From: Torymus aiolomorphi
Taxonomy: Eukaryota; Arthropoda; Insecta; Hymenoptera; Torymidae
Direction of reading: 5' to 3'
Length of the DNA: 64,000 nt
Assembly (NCBI GenBank): GCA_036365515.1
Contig: CM070876.1
Span: 38,401,195-38,465,194 of the forward strand
Shown: positions 27,211-38,590 of the stretch, piece after piece
How the letters are laid out: each line of letters starts with the position of its first letter
How positions within the stretch are numbered: the stretch's first letter is position 1
The notes under the pieces: generated by a model
Seen by the model: only the letters and a program-made list of their open reading frames with translations
What the model was told of the DNA's origin: nothing
Databases searched by the model: none
Made by a program: the position numbers and the translations under genes

Positions 27211-28730
27211 GCGGATTTTTATTTGCAAGTAAAATACACATTTTACCATTCGTCCCCATGCCCTACAGAAAATAGAAAATAGATCTAAAATAGTTGCTGG
27301 TAAGATATTATTATTATATTTAGAAAATTTACTCAAATGAAAACGAATATTAACAATATATATTCTACTTATTTAGGTTGTGAATGTGGTTTTTCTGAAA
27401 CATTTTTTGTAGCCCCTGTAAATACAAGTTTTCAACATCACTTTTATGGATTTTTCTCTAATCACGCTAATTTGGATTTCATGCTAATGCTGTTTGTCCA
27501 TATGTTGGTAGTAGAAAAACATACTTTTGCATATTATAAAAAAATGCCTGAAGAAATGGAAATCTAAGCCTGAAGAAATGGAAGCATCATCTACAAGAAA
27601 ATAATGTAGAAATATCCTGATTTGATTCTCCAATGTGTATAAAAGATCTAATAGATTTCTCAAAATGTAAAAAAGCGAAAATGATGTGTTATTGTAAAAA
27701 TTTCAACGAATAAAAGTGCTCAGTTAATCTAATTTATGATTTGCTCAAGGTGGAATATGTCAAAATGTTTCAGAGGAGTTCTTAGCAAATATGTTTCTAG
27801 ACAAGATTCAGATAATAATTTCAAATAGTTTTATCTATACAAGAATGTCAAGAAAGCTTTTATTCTCAGTGGTTCTTAGTTCATAAACTGGTTGTGTTTT
27901 TAATTTGACAAGATTATGTGTGGCAATGATGGGTTATTAATTTAAGTGGTTTCTAGTGATAATTTCAACAAATCCAAGTGTTGAGAATAATATAATTAAT
28001 GATTGGCTTATGGTAAGGGGCACCGAATGTTTCAGAGGAGCCATCTATTCTGTAAATATTACAGTACATATATAAAATTTAAGAAAATAAAATATAGATA
28101 CTTTGTGTTATTTTTCTTTTTTATTTTCAGATTCTCACAGTCTTTGGTGAATATATTACGGAGTACAATTGAAGTAAATATTCCAGCTTTAATAAATAAC
28201 AAGAAATTTCCTATATACTTTTTATGTATAGGAGATATATATATACAGAAAAAGATGCTACTTGAGACAAGAGAAAGCGACAGCTACAGACAACAGCTTG
28301 ATGATACATATGAAAAAGAAATATGTAGATACCAAAATAACGAAACTCTCAATTTAGTTAGTGAACAAACTCCAGCTTTAATAAAAAGAAATGAGTGATG
28401 TTGGCGACTGGAATACTAATAACAGTAGTCTCACTGGTGAATAAGTGGCTTATACATCTTTCTTATGATGTTTATGCTTTTATTCTCATTTACCACCAGG
28501 GGAAACTAGAATATTTTTTGTCATTGTTAATATGTTTATTAATAATTGGTTACCAATTTGATTTAGATACTGCAAAAGGTAATCATGTGACACGATCACG
28601 AAAAATTGTATAACAATATATAGACTACTGAAATTTTCGTGTCGTGCGCACGTCCTAACATGTGTACTGTGGCACGCGGCTTTCAACAGCATTTATCGTA
28701 ACAATCACGAAATACACAAGCTAATGATAG
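27211..28730 (+). other. Unrecognised region with an exon-like frame
   Basis: AT-rich. A roughly 95-bp block near 27,695-27,790 is repeated diverged at 27,958-28,050 (both contain AATTTCAAC and TGTTTCAGAGGAG). A frame at 28,003-28,398 follows a plausible acceptor (TTTTATTTTCAG ending at 28,130) and encodes a Lys/Glu-rich stretch ending in TGA at 28,396-28,398. The sequence CCAGCTTTAATAAA occurs twice in it. No family is recognised. It could be the last exon of an unknown gene or chance. Confidence 0.25.
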
Positions 28731-28816
28731 CGTGAAAGATATAGTTGACTCTAACACTCGTATTTACCTTATTTTTAATTTATAGTTCTATTAATGATCA
28801 TTTGATAAGATCGGTG

Positions 28817-28823
28817 TATATAA
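28817..28823 (+). promoter_or_regulatory. TATA box of the intact protease gene
   Basis: TATATAA lies 36 bp upstream of the start codon at 28,859. The spacing implies a transcription start only 10-15 bp before the ATG and a very short leader, as in many highly expressed secreted proteases of insects. Inferred from position only. Confidence 0.55.
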
Positions 28824-28858
28824 GGAAGATTTTTTTTTCATTTTCACTTATTGCAGTC

Positions 28859-30438
28859 ATGAAGGTTTTGTGTATTTTGTTGTGCGTCGCTTTCGCGAGC
28901 GGCTTCAATATAGGTAAAAGAGATTTTAAATAGTATTTTTGTTGATTAAAATAAATTTTTCAATTACATATTATATTTCAATTTCTAATAGATAACAATG
29001 GAACACATGAAGAAAAAATTATGGGAGGATATCATGTTAGAATAGAAGATCTACCATATCAGGTAAATAAATATCAACTAAATTTTGTAACATTCATTCC
29101 TTTGCAGCAATATCTTTAATGTAACTGGTTAAAAAATTAATAGATTATTTTATAGATTCATTAATATATTTATTTATTAATAGATTGTTGAATAAAATAG
29201 TCCACGAACGATATTAATAGACCTACTTGCTTTACCGCATTATGTTTTGAATAAATTTCATACAAAACAGTTTATAGAAATTTAAAACTCTTTAAATTAA
29301 TTCCAGAAGATGTTGAATCTGATTAAAGCTCCTTATATCAACATAATAATTTCAATATAAATCTTTAAGCTCATAGCTCTCAGGATGAAAGTATTTAAAT
29401 TTGTTTTTAGGCTAGCTTGTTTGAGTTCGGAGTAGATAACATGTGCGGTGCAACTATTATACATAGATCTTGGGTTATAACTGCTGCACACTGTATCCAG
29501 TAAGATTTCATTTAATTTTTATAATTACATTAAGTATTTCTATATAATAGAACTTCTTACAAAAAATTAAATTAATCTCTTCATTGCAAAATAGAAGTCC
29601 ATTACATATAACAGTAAGAACTGGCAGTGGATTAAGAGAAGTTTTAGGTAAAGCACACAGAGTTGAGAAAATTATAAAGCATGATGATTTTAACACCCAC
29701 GCCAAAGGCGATAACGACATTGCTTTAATCATGGTAATTAATATGTTTATTTTACTTGTGAATTACTTAGAAAGGATTTAGTATAGATATAATATCACTA
29801 TTCATGACAATGTTAGCATTTCAATGTATGTAATAATAGTTTTATACAACTTCGAAACTTGTTAAATAAATTTCAGTACAAATTTTAATTTTTGATTAAG
29901 AACTAAGAACTTGTGGCTAACACGAATATTTTCATTATATTTTTCATCCAGCTTGCAGAGCCTATTCATATTAATGATGTACAACAACCTATAGAACTTG
30001 CAAAGCCACACGATATTCCCAGAGAAGGTGAATGGATGCAGATTTCTGGTTTTGGAAAGGTTGGGGTAAGTTCTTATCCTTCACAGAGAAAGGTTTTCTT
30101 TTTTTTCTAGAATTTCTTTAGTTAATTTAATTAACTATTTTTAGCCACATCTGGAGACAAGTCATGTTTTGAAGGCTGCACACGTACCTGTAGTGAATCA
30201 AGAAAATTGTGAAAATATTTACAGCTCAGATCCCATAACAGATAATATGTTTTGTGCGGGCAATGGAGAGGCTGATATGTGCCTTGGTGATTCTGGTGGA
30301 CCTGGTGTTATTCATGGTAAACTCTATGGAATCATGTCCACTGCTACACATTGTGAAACGAAAATATATCCTGGAGTGTACATTAGGGTGCACAAATACT
30401 ATCATTGGATTGTAGAAAAAACTGGACTCATACTCTAA
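28859..30438 (+). CDS. Trypsin-like serine protease, six exons, intact
   Basis: Secreted chymotrypsin-fold (S1) endopeptidase zymogen of 253 residues. The exons are 28,859-28,913, 28,992-29,062, 29,411-29,499, 29,595-29,733, 29,952-30,065 and 30,145-30,438, all with GT-AG borders and a continuous frame. Residues 1-15 form a hydrophobic signal peptide. The activation site is K27-I28 (KIMGG). The catalytic triad is H69 (TAAHC), D113 (DNDIAL) and S206 (GDSGGP). D200, six residues before the serine, corresponds to chymotrypsin Asp189 and predicts cleavage after Arg/Lys. Six cysteines (54/70, 178/193, 202 and one in the ATHC segment) fit the usual three disulfides. The length is normal for the family. 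Two broken paralogues lie at 38-48 kb and 50 kb, so this is the survivor of a local cluster. A digestive or venom role is possible but not shown by the sequence. Confidence 0.92.
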
Positions 30439-30487
30439 AATTTATAAACCTGACTTATTATAAAAAATACTTGTTTTACGTTATAAA

Positions 30488-30493
30488 AATAAA
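30488..30493 (+). terminator. Polyadenylation signal of the intact protease gene
   Basis: AATAAA stands 50 bp after the stop codon. A hairpin-ended repeat begins about 15 bp further on, so that repeat lies directly against the 3' end of the transcription unit. Confidence 0.6.
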
Positions 30494-30507
30494 ATTTTGA
30501 ACATAAA

Positions 30508-32288
30508 GAAAACACTACCGGCTAATTCATTGGCCCGTGGCTTACTCAAACTTAATTTGCTTATTCCTTCAATTAATTTTTAATAACAAAATTTATAATT
30601 TTTGCAACAATTTATGACATAATTATAATTAAATTCATTTATGAATTTTAAAAATTATTAATTTTTAAATTATGTATAAAATATGAATAAAATAATTGGT
30701 ACGATTTTTTTTTAAATTATGTGTGAAAAATAAATAAAATGATGGTAATATTATCGTCAAAACCTTTTAAAATTCCTAAGTAACCTTTACTTCAAATTAT
30801 ATTTTTTTTTGAAATTTCACACATAGGGTACTTGTCTCTAGTAGTATGCCTGTCCGTATTTGTGTGGTCTTTCTGAAATTTCGGATGTAAGAAAAAGGTT
30901 CTAACCTTAAAAATAATAAATGGCTATTACGAAACAAAAGCAGGTATACAACACGCGCACATCGGCGCATAGCGCATATCATTTCCATTTTCTAGTATAC
31001 ATAAATGCGTTCCCAAATAATTCAGATTTTAAAAGAGGGCTAAAATAGTTTTAACCGCAAATATCTCTGAAATTCATAAACGAATTCTTTTACCCTAAGA
31101 ACTCTTCTAATAAATAATATACAAAATCTACATCTCCACCAAATTTCAAAGAAATTAAAACAATTTTAATGTAGTTATATTGTGCGACAACAAAGAAAGT
31201 CATTTTCAAAAATACTAAAATTTTAAATATCAAACATCTAAAAAAATAGCCATGTAATCGGATAAAATTTTACACAGATATTGCCTATATCGCATACAAA
31301 ATAGTCTATAAATTTCAAGCTAATACATGAAGTCGTCATTGAGAAATTACGATTTTGAAAAAAACCGTAAAAGAATTTTAACCTTAAATATCTCTAGAAA
31401 TGATAAGACAATTCTTTTACCTAAAGAACTTATACGATAATATATAGAGTCTACATCTCCACAAAATTTCAACATGATTAAACCAATTTTGTTTTCTCTA
31501 GTTATCATGCGACAAAGAAAATAACTTTGTAAAATACGAAAAATTTCAAAATCAAATATCCCAAAAAGTAATCGTACGATCTTGATGAAAATTCGTACAC
31601 ATATTATCTATATCACATACAAAATTCTCTATAAATTTGGAGCTGATACATGGAGCCGTTCTCGAGTAATTACGATTTAAAGAAAAGGTTAAAAAAAAAA
31701 TTAACCTCAAAAATTTCTGAAATTTTTGGACTAATCATTTTGTCCAAAGAATTCGACCGAGAGCTATCCAAAATCTACCTCTACAAGCAATTTCAAAGCG
31801 ATTAAGTCAATTTTTCTCCCGTAATCGTTGGACATACAAAACTCATTTTTTTCATATTTCAATTTTTTTCTCAAAAACTAGTCGACAAAGTGGATTCAAA
31901 TTTTTACAGATTACAGCTATTTATATTTTGCATTATCATGATTTTCTTTTCAAAACAATTGACCGTTTAGTTTAGGAATTATAAGCTTTAAAAAAAAAAA
32001 CACGTTTTTGTTAATAACAAAAGAACCGTGATAGTTAGAGAATTTTTTTTTTTTGGAAAATATAGGTATTTTAATGCTCTTTCGAATGCTATACATTAGA
32101 TTCAAATATCTCGATCTTATCATTACAAAAAAGCAAAAATCAATTTTGAGAAAATCGAAAATTCGAAATAAAACAAAAACGCATCGGCGAATCAAAAAAG
32201 AAATTTTTGACCCGCCATCACACAAAAAAGAACAAAATAAATGAGACCTGTCCGGTTAAAATCAATCAAGTAGAAGCTGAGATCCAAG

Positions 32289-32343
<55 letters not shown>

Positions 32344-32468
32344 ACATCCATACAGACATTTTTCAAAAATCATGTATTTCGATTCCTAAAACCTCGAAAA
32401 ACAATTATAACATGTTTTTACAATAACTCTAAAAATTACCATCACAAAGCTTCCTCTAGGAGGAAGCA
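30508..32468 (+). mobile_element. Hairpin-ended repeat U2
   Basis: The left end is AAAACACTACCGGCTAATTC, a diverged form of the family start AAACCGCTGCCAATTCATTGGC-type palindrome. The right end is the hairpin GCTTCCTCtaGGAGGAAGC at 32,450-32,468. It contains three diverged internal units each opening with AACCTCAAA(A/T)AT(C/T)TCT (about 31,060, 31,380, 31,700) and a CA array before the right hairpin. Noncoding. Its right end abuts the left end of the next element without spacer. Confidence 0.7.
32291..32338. repeat. CA microsatellite
   Basis: About 24 CA units, close before the right hairpin of element U2. CA arrays lie at the equivalent place in other members of the family. Confidence 0.95.
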
Positions 32469-34026
32469 AAACCGCTGCCAATTCATTGGCAAGATGCTTC
32501 CTCAAACTAATTTATCGATTCCATTTAAATTTAAAAAACAAAAGTAAATTTTTCACAACAAAATGTTTTCTTTGTTGTTCCTTGTTTTTTGTTAAACAAT
32601 TTGACTTAATACAAAAAATATCTTTTTTGTTTCTTCATTTACGTATATAAATGTAAATATAAAAAATTTATAAAAAATTTTTAACCTCAAATATCTTTGG
32701 TCAAAACAGTCAGATTTTTTTGGGCAAAGAACTGAATCCTTAGATAAAAAATCTACTTCTCTGCCAAATTTCAAAACGATTCATTGACTTTTACTCCTGT
32801 TATCGTAAACGAAAGAAAACGCACTTGTTTTCAAAAATAATTTCTTTCTCGGAAACAAATCAACATAACCTCTTCAATTTTTAACAGAATGTTGTACTGG
32901 ATAAGTGTAATAAGTGGTCAAAATTTTGAGTCAATCAATAGAATATTCTTTTTAAAAATGAAATATAAAAAATTTATAAAAAATTTTTAACCTCAGATAT
33001 CTTTGGTCAAAACAGTCAGATCTTTTTGGGCAAAGAACTGAATTCTTAAATATAAAAAAGCTAATTCTCTGCCAAATTTCAAAACGATTCATTGACTTTT
33101 ACCCCTGTAAAATAATATCGTAAACGAAAGGAAATGCACTTGTTTTTAAAAATAATTTTTTTTCTCGGAAATAAATCAACATAACCTCTTCAAATTTTAA
33201 CACAAAGTTGTACTCAATAAGTGTAATAAGTGGTAAAAAGTTTGAGCCAATCAATTGAATATTCTTTTTAAAAATGCAAATATAATAAATTTATAAAAAA
33301 TTTTTAACCTCAAATATCTTTGGTCACAACAGTCAAATATTTTTGGGTGAAGAACTCGATCCTTAGATATAAAAATGCGACTTCTTTGCCAAATTTCAAA
33401 ACGATTCATTGACTTTACTCCTGTTGTCGTAAACGAAAGAAAACGCATTTGTTTTCAAAAATAAATTTTTTCTCGGAAACAAATCAACATAACCTCTTCA
33501 AATTTTAACACAATGTTGTACTCGATAAGTGTAATAATTGGTAAAAATTTTGAGTGGATAAATAAAAAAGTTTTTGATATTAATTAAAGAATTATAAACC
33601 ATATTTTCATTAATAACAAATGGCAGGCTAAAGATAATTTAAATTTAAAAAAAAGAAATTGTAGGTAAATTAACGACCTTTTAAGAAAAATTTATAACAT
33701 TAAGTAATACTAGCTGTAACGAATTAAATAATCAAAAAAACGAAAAATTCAAAATTGTTTTTTGGTAATTTTTTTGGTAAGAAGCTTTATAAAATCAAAA
33801 AGTTGGTTATGCTCTCTCTATTCTCCTTCGAAACAAAGAGAATAAGCTTTGTCCGATGTAGATCGGTTGATCGGTTCAAAAGTTATCGCTGTACACACAC
33901 ACACGCCCACACACACACACACACACGAAATTTTTTTTAAGCACTAAAAGTCTTAAAACATGTTTTTGTACATTTTTTATTTCAAAAATGTTTTTCGCCG
34001 TTACAAAGCTTCCTCTTTGAGGAAGC
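32469..34026 (+). mobile_element. Hairpin-ended repeat U3, head-to-tail with U2
   Basis: It starts AAAACCGCTGCC with the palindrome GCCAATTCATTGGC and ends with the hairpin GCTTCCTCtttGAGGAAGC at 34,008-34,026. The interior carries three tandem copies of a roughly 310-bp unit and a CA microsatellite at 33,891-33,926. It directly follows U2 in the same orientation; such tandem junctions are common among rolling-circle transposons. No protein is encoded. Confidence 0.72.
32650..33560. repeat. Tandem array, about 310-bp unit, three copies
   Basis: Copies start at about 32,650, 32,956 and 33,271. Each opens with ATAAAAAATTTATAAAAAAT-like sequence, then AACCTCAAATATCTTTGGTC, and later ACGATTCATTGACTTTTAC. 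Related single units occur in U2, U4 and U5. Confidence 0.8.
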
Positions 34027-34511
34027 AAAATTAAGCTTGATTCTTCCTGCTAAGGTAGTGGAACCAGTTCTCGATAGCGTAAGACGCAAGGTAACGTTTT
34101 GTTCCAAAAACCAATATTTTTATTAGAGAAAACAATTATTTTTTTTTATAAAGTTATAGAACAAGTTCAAATAAAGTAAATGAAAAAAATGTTCAGATTT
34201 AATAAATATTAAGGGAGAAAATAATTATTAAAAATATAATGTCGCCGGAGTAGTTCTCGATAAGTAATTTCGGCGCCAGAATAGTTCTCGATACGTAGGT
34301 GACACAGTTGTCGATAGCTTGTGAAATGTGAACACAAAATCGAGGTTAGAAACTAAAAGTTACAATTGGTTTACTTTTCTAAAGTAATAAAACAGTAAAA
34401 TTGATAACTCTTTGACATTACTTATTTATAAATAGAACTGGTCATAATATAAATAAATTAATACCATAATTTATTATGAAAAATCCACATTTATATAAGT
34501 ACTTAGTATAC

Positions 34512-34799
34512 GCTGGGTGACTTTACCACTGGACATATTTGAACCCGATGGATCAAATGACTTTATATGTGATATGATTCTTTGTAACTATAATGGTTAA
34601 GTATGTTTTTGAAAACAAATTATTGTAAAATCAAAGAAAATGTATGTTTTTATAAAATTGTCATGTTAAGTATAAATTTTATTTGGAAAAGTAATACGTA
34701 CATGCCATAACTATTATAGTCAGAAGGAATAATATCAAATATGGATCAAGTAATTTTGTCCATGCGGTACCAATATTTCCTGCGATAAAGTCACCCAGC
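34512..34799. repeat. Nested palindrome 1, 288 bp
   Basis: GCTGGGTGACTTTA at the left pairs with TAAAGTCACCCAGC at the right, and the complementarity continues inwards through the GGATCAA segment and ATTATTC. A hairpin-forming MITE-like unit inside the 1.67-kb TA-flanked element. Confidence 0.7.
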
Positions 34800-34838
34800 C
34801 CATAAGTGAGTTATCGAATAATGAAAGTTGTAAATATT

Positions 34839-35078
34839 GTATACTTATAGGTACAGTCTATTGCTAAAATTTTCACACCTTGAAAGTTGATTTTGGTCCC
34901 TTCGCTTAGGAGATCTACAATTCAGTTGCTCGTTGATAGATTAAAAACTTGGGATGTCTTTAGCGTAGGAAATATTTGGATCCAATGAACTAAATAATAT
35001 TGTAGATTTACACGAGAGGATCAAAATCAACTTTCATTGTGTGTGAATTGTAGCTAAAGACACTACCTATAAGCATAC
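34839..35078. repeat. Nested palindrome 2, 240 bp
   Basis: GTATACTTATAGGTA at the left pairs with TACCTATAAGCATAC at the right. Arms of about 100 bp include AAAGTTGATTTTG against CAAAATCAACTTT. Unrelated in sequence to the neighbouring palindrome. Confidence 0.7.
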
Positions 35079-35721
35079 AAAATTTTCTATCTTATTACAT
35101 AGAATATTCGTTTTCATAACAATATTTTGTACACTATCAAATACAAATACAAATATGTTGAAAAACTAACCTAAAAGTATGATAAACATCATGCTCAAAA
35201 AAAGAAAAAAATACAGACAAAAAACTTAAATTCTATCAAAAAATAATAAATCTAGAAACAATTTATTACAAGAATTGATAAATTAATTATAAATTAAAAA
35301 TCGAATGAGAATTTATGGTTACGTTTCACAGTATCAAGAACTGCGTTTGGCACGCTTTTTTGGGAGCAGTTCCCGATAACTCAATAAAAAAGTAAATAAA
35401 TAAAATAAATGTTAGCTTTTTGGGTTTAGCCTTCTATTGTTATTGTAGGATGAGTTCAAGCGGCCAAAAAATTCGTTTTTGGCGAAGTTAAGGTAGCAAC
35501 GAAAATCGCGACGAATGCCAGGTCGATTCATGATTTAATTTTTTTCTAATAGAAGGCGTAATTTGAACGCGCGCAATTTAACAGTATAAGATTGAATAAC
35601 ATTCAGTTACCATAAGAAATTTTTTTTTGTGCAAATAGTTGTCAGAAATGACCATAAATCGATATTAAAAGGAAAAATATCGACAATTGGGCACATATCG
35701 AGAACTGGTTCCACTACCTTA

Positions 35722-37004
35722 ATAACGTCACACGATTAGATACTGAAAGATTAGTCCCAAAATAAGTATGTGGAAAATACAATAAAATTTTACGGTTTAC
35801 GGTAAGTTCAATTAGTGAAAAAAATTTCTTTCGAGACACCGAATCTACCTTCCGTATTTGATTTTTCTACTACTATATATCATATCCAACAATTCCCACG
35901 TAGGGCGTAAAGTTATACTTTATGTACTTGATACGAAAACTACTATTTAATAATCATCTTTCTACAAAGAAAAATCTGCGTTAATTTTTTTTTTATGGTT
36001 AAAGATTGTTCTAAGATGTATAAAACCAATACCTAACTCAAACTGAACAAATTATAAATGATATTTAAATTTCTCATTTAGAATACTATTTACTACCAAG
36101 GAGAATGATTGTAACTTTCCCACAGAAAAGTCTTGACTATTTTAAAATAGCTGCGCTTTACGATTATTTTGTATGTTCAATATTATATATAATCTTAAAA
36201 TTTGCGCATCTATTTACTTGTTAGATTGCTTTAATGAACATAAAATCAAAAATCCGCGGAGGAGAAGGTCGAAGGAACAAACCGTTTCTTATGTACGTAC
36301 TGAAACGTACCATCCATATTTTTACTCATATATGGGCCTGTGGAACTCGTTTCTCTCGTCTCTAAGGCACTTATCAAACAACAATAGATTTAGATCCGTA
36401 GTGCGGAAATATAAAGTATAACAGTAAAGTGGGAATGTAAAGTGCAACATGGACTTGTCCACACTACTTTATCAAGTAATCACTTTAATCGGTCAGTTAT
36501 TGTATTCTAGCATTATTGTTTATTTACATACTTTATTTGGTCTTATCTACCGGATTGTAATAGAAGGATTCTAATTTATTATATGAATGAATACATGATG
36601 GATATATGATTAATTGTGGATATTTTCTTTTACGTATTAATCTGCATCGTACTGATTGACTAGATAAGTATTGCTCTATCATTTATCATTTTATCAACTT
36701 GTTTTTCGGAATATTTGATGTGCCATTTCGGCAGCGATACACATGTATGTGTATCGACAATGCATATTACCATGATTGCAAATAGTTTTGTAAATACTGA
36801 AATAAAATCTATGCTATTTAACTTATCGTAATTTTTTCCTTATACTAGTCTTGGCTTAAACCGATATATAAACCAATAAATCGATATAAACCGATAAAAA
36901 CCGATAAACCTTATATAAACCGATTTCAATAACTCTTAGTAACACTTGTGTTCACCTAATATTATTTGACTTTATGCTAATGTCCATAAAGCGGAACGTA
37001 TAAG
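35722..37004. other. AT-rich DNA with a possible LINE relic
   Basis: Mostly AT-rich without domains. A short repeat of AAACCGATA units occurs at 36,855-36,920 (for example AAACCGATATATAAACCAAT). The only coding trace is the possible LINE fragment at 36,230-36,421. Confidence 0.4.
36230..36421 (+). pseudogene. Possible LINE reverse-transcriptase C-terminal relic
   Basis: The frame ends in TAA and encodes YMGLWNSFLSSLRHL followed by an FRSVVRKY tail. The RLWNSLP-like block followed by a basic FR..L motif is typical of the extreme C terminus of Jockey/CR1-type LINE proteins. No other LINE domains are present, so any copy is strongly 5'-truncated. The frame is short, so chance similarity is possible. 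Confidence 0.35.
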
Positions 37005-38182
37005 AAAACCGCTGCCAATTCATTGGCCCGTTGCTTCCTCAAACTTAATTTTGTGATTCCTTTAATTAATTTTTAATAACGAAATTTATAATTTTTGCAA
37101 CAAATTATGCCATAATTATAATTAAATTTATTTTGAAGATTAAAAGGTATTCATTTTCAAATTTATTCATTCTTTTACTTATTTATATCAAGCGCCATGA
37201 ATTTTCCAGGTTTAACATAATATATACATATATACATATATAACATCACTAGTATTCTCGAAGCGCGCGATGAGCGCTGTGATTTTATCGAAACTACACC
37301 ACTTTTGTTTTTGTGACCTAGCAACCCGTTACACCCACCAACCAAACCACTAATAAATTGATATCATAACTAATCCATCATTTTTGAAGATAGAAGATAG
37401 GATTAAGGAGTTATAAGCTTTTTTGAAAAAAACACGTTTTTGTTTTTGTTCATAACAAAAGAACTGTGATAGCTAGACATAAAATTTTTTTTTCCAAATA
37501 TAGATATTTTAATTCTCTTTCGAATGCTACCCATCCGATCCAGATACATAGAACCCTTCTCGAGAAATTACGATTTGAAAAAAAGGTTAAAAAAACTTTA
37601 ACCTCAAATATCTCTGAAATTTCCAGAACAATCATTTTGCCCAAAGAATTCGACCGAGAACTATACAAAATCTACCTCTACAAGGAATTTTAAAGCGATT
37701 AAGTCAATTTTACTTCCGTAATCATTGGACATAGAAAACTCGTTTTTTTCATTTTTCAATTTTTTTCTCAAAAACTAACCAAAAGAATGGATTCAAATTT
37801 TTAGAGCTTATAGCTATTTATATTCTGCATTATCGTGATTTTTCTCAAAAAGATTGACCGTTTAGTTTCGAAGTTATAAGCTTTTTAAAAAAAAAACACG
37901 TTTTTGTCAATAACAAGAGAACCGGGATAGCTAGAGAAATTTTTTTTTTTGAAATTATAGGTTTTTTACGCTGTTTCGAATGCTACCCATTAGATTTAAA
38001 TATCTCGATTCTATCATTGAAAAAAAGCCAAAAACAATTTTGAGAAAATCGAAAATTCGAAATAAAACAAAAACGAATCGGCCCAATCAAAAAACGGATT
38101 TTTGACCCGCCATCACACAGAAAAAACAAAAAGAATGAGACCTGTCCGGTTAAAATCGATCGAGTAGAAGCTCAGATCCAGG

Positions 38183-38227
<45 letters not shown>

Positions 38228-38381
38228 ACACACACACACATACACACACACACACACACATCCGTACAGACATTTTTCAAAAATCATGTATTTTGGTTCC
38301 TAACACCTCGAATATCAATTATAACATGTTTTTACAACAACTCAAAAAATTACTATCACAAAACTTCCTCTAGGAGGAAGC
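37005..38381 (+). mobile_element. Hairpin-ended repeat U4
   Basis: It starts AAAACCGCTGCC with the palindrome GCCAATTCATTGGC and CCGTTGCTTCCTCAAAC, and ends with CTTCCTCtaGGAGGAAG. A compound CA array lies at 38,185-38,262. It ends 44 bp before the start codon of the second protease gene and so sits in that gene's promoter position. Confidence 0.72.
38185..38262. repeat. CA microsatellite
   Basis: Interrupted CA/TACA array in element U4, at the position equivalent to the arrays in U2 and U3. Confidence 0.9.
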
Positions 38382-38590
38382 AAAAACTATATGTCTAATA
38401 ATCTTACAAGTCTTTCTTCGTCACCATGAAGGTTCTTTACTTTTTGTCATATTTGGTTTACGCAGACAGCTTTTACTGATGTAAATACCAGTAAGATTAC
38501 AATTTTAAATCATGGAGAACTTGAATTATTGACAGTTGCCTGAACAATAACTAAAGTTTATATAAAATTACTTTGAAAAATGTTATTGTT

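Larger units (their letters stand above)
34053..35719. mobile_element. TA-flanked inverted-repeat element
   Basis: The ends AGGTAGTGGAACCAGTTCTC and its inverse at 35,696-35,719 are flanked by TA on both sides (34,051-34,052 and 35,720-35,721). The total is 1,667 bp with no transposase. The motif AGTTCTCGATA recurs inside near both ends (34,255, 34,285). TA duplication suggests Tc1/mariner-type mobilisation. Two further palindromes are nested inside it. Confidence 0.65.

Noticed and set aside
32650..33560. CRISPR-like or regularly spaced repeat array
   Set aside because: Units are about 310 bp of diverged tandem repeat without short identical repeats and unique spacers, in a eukaryotic mobile element.
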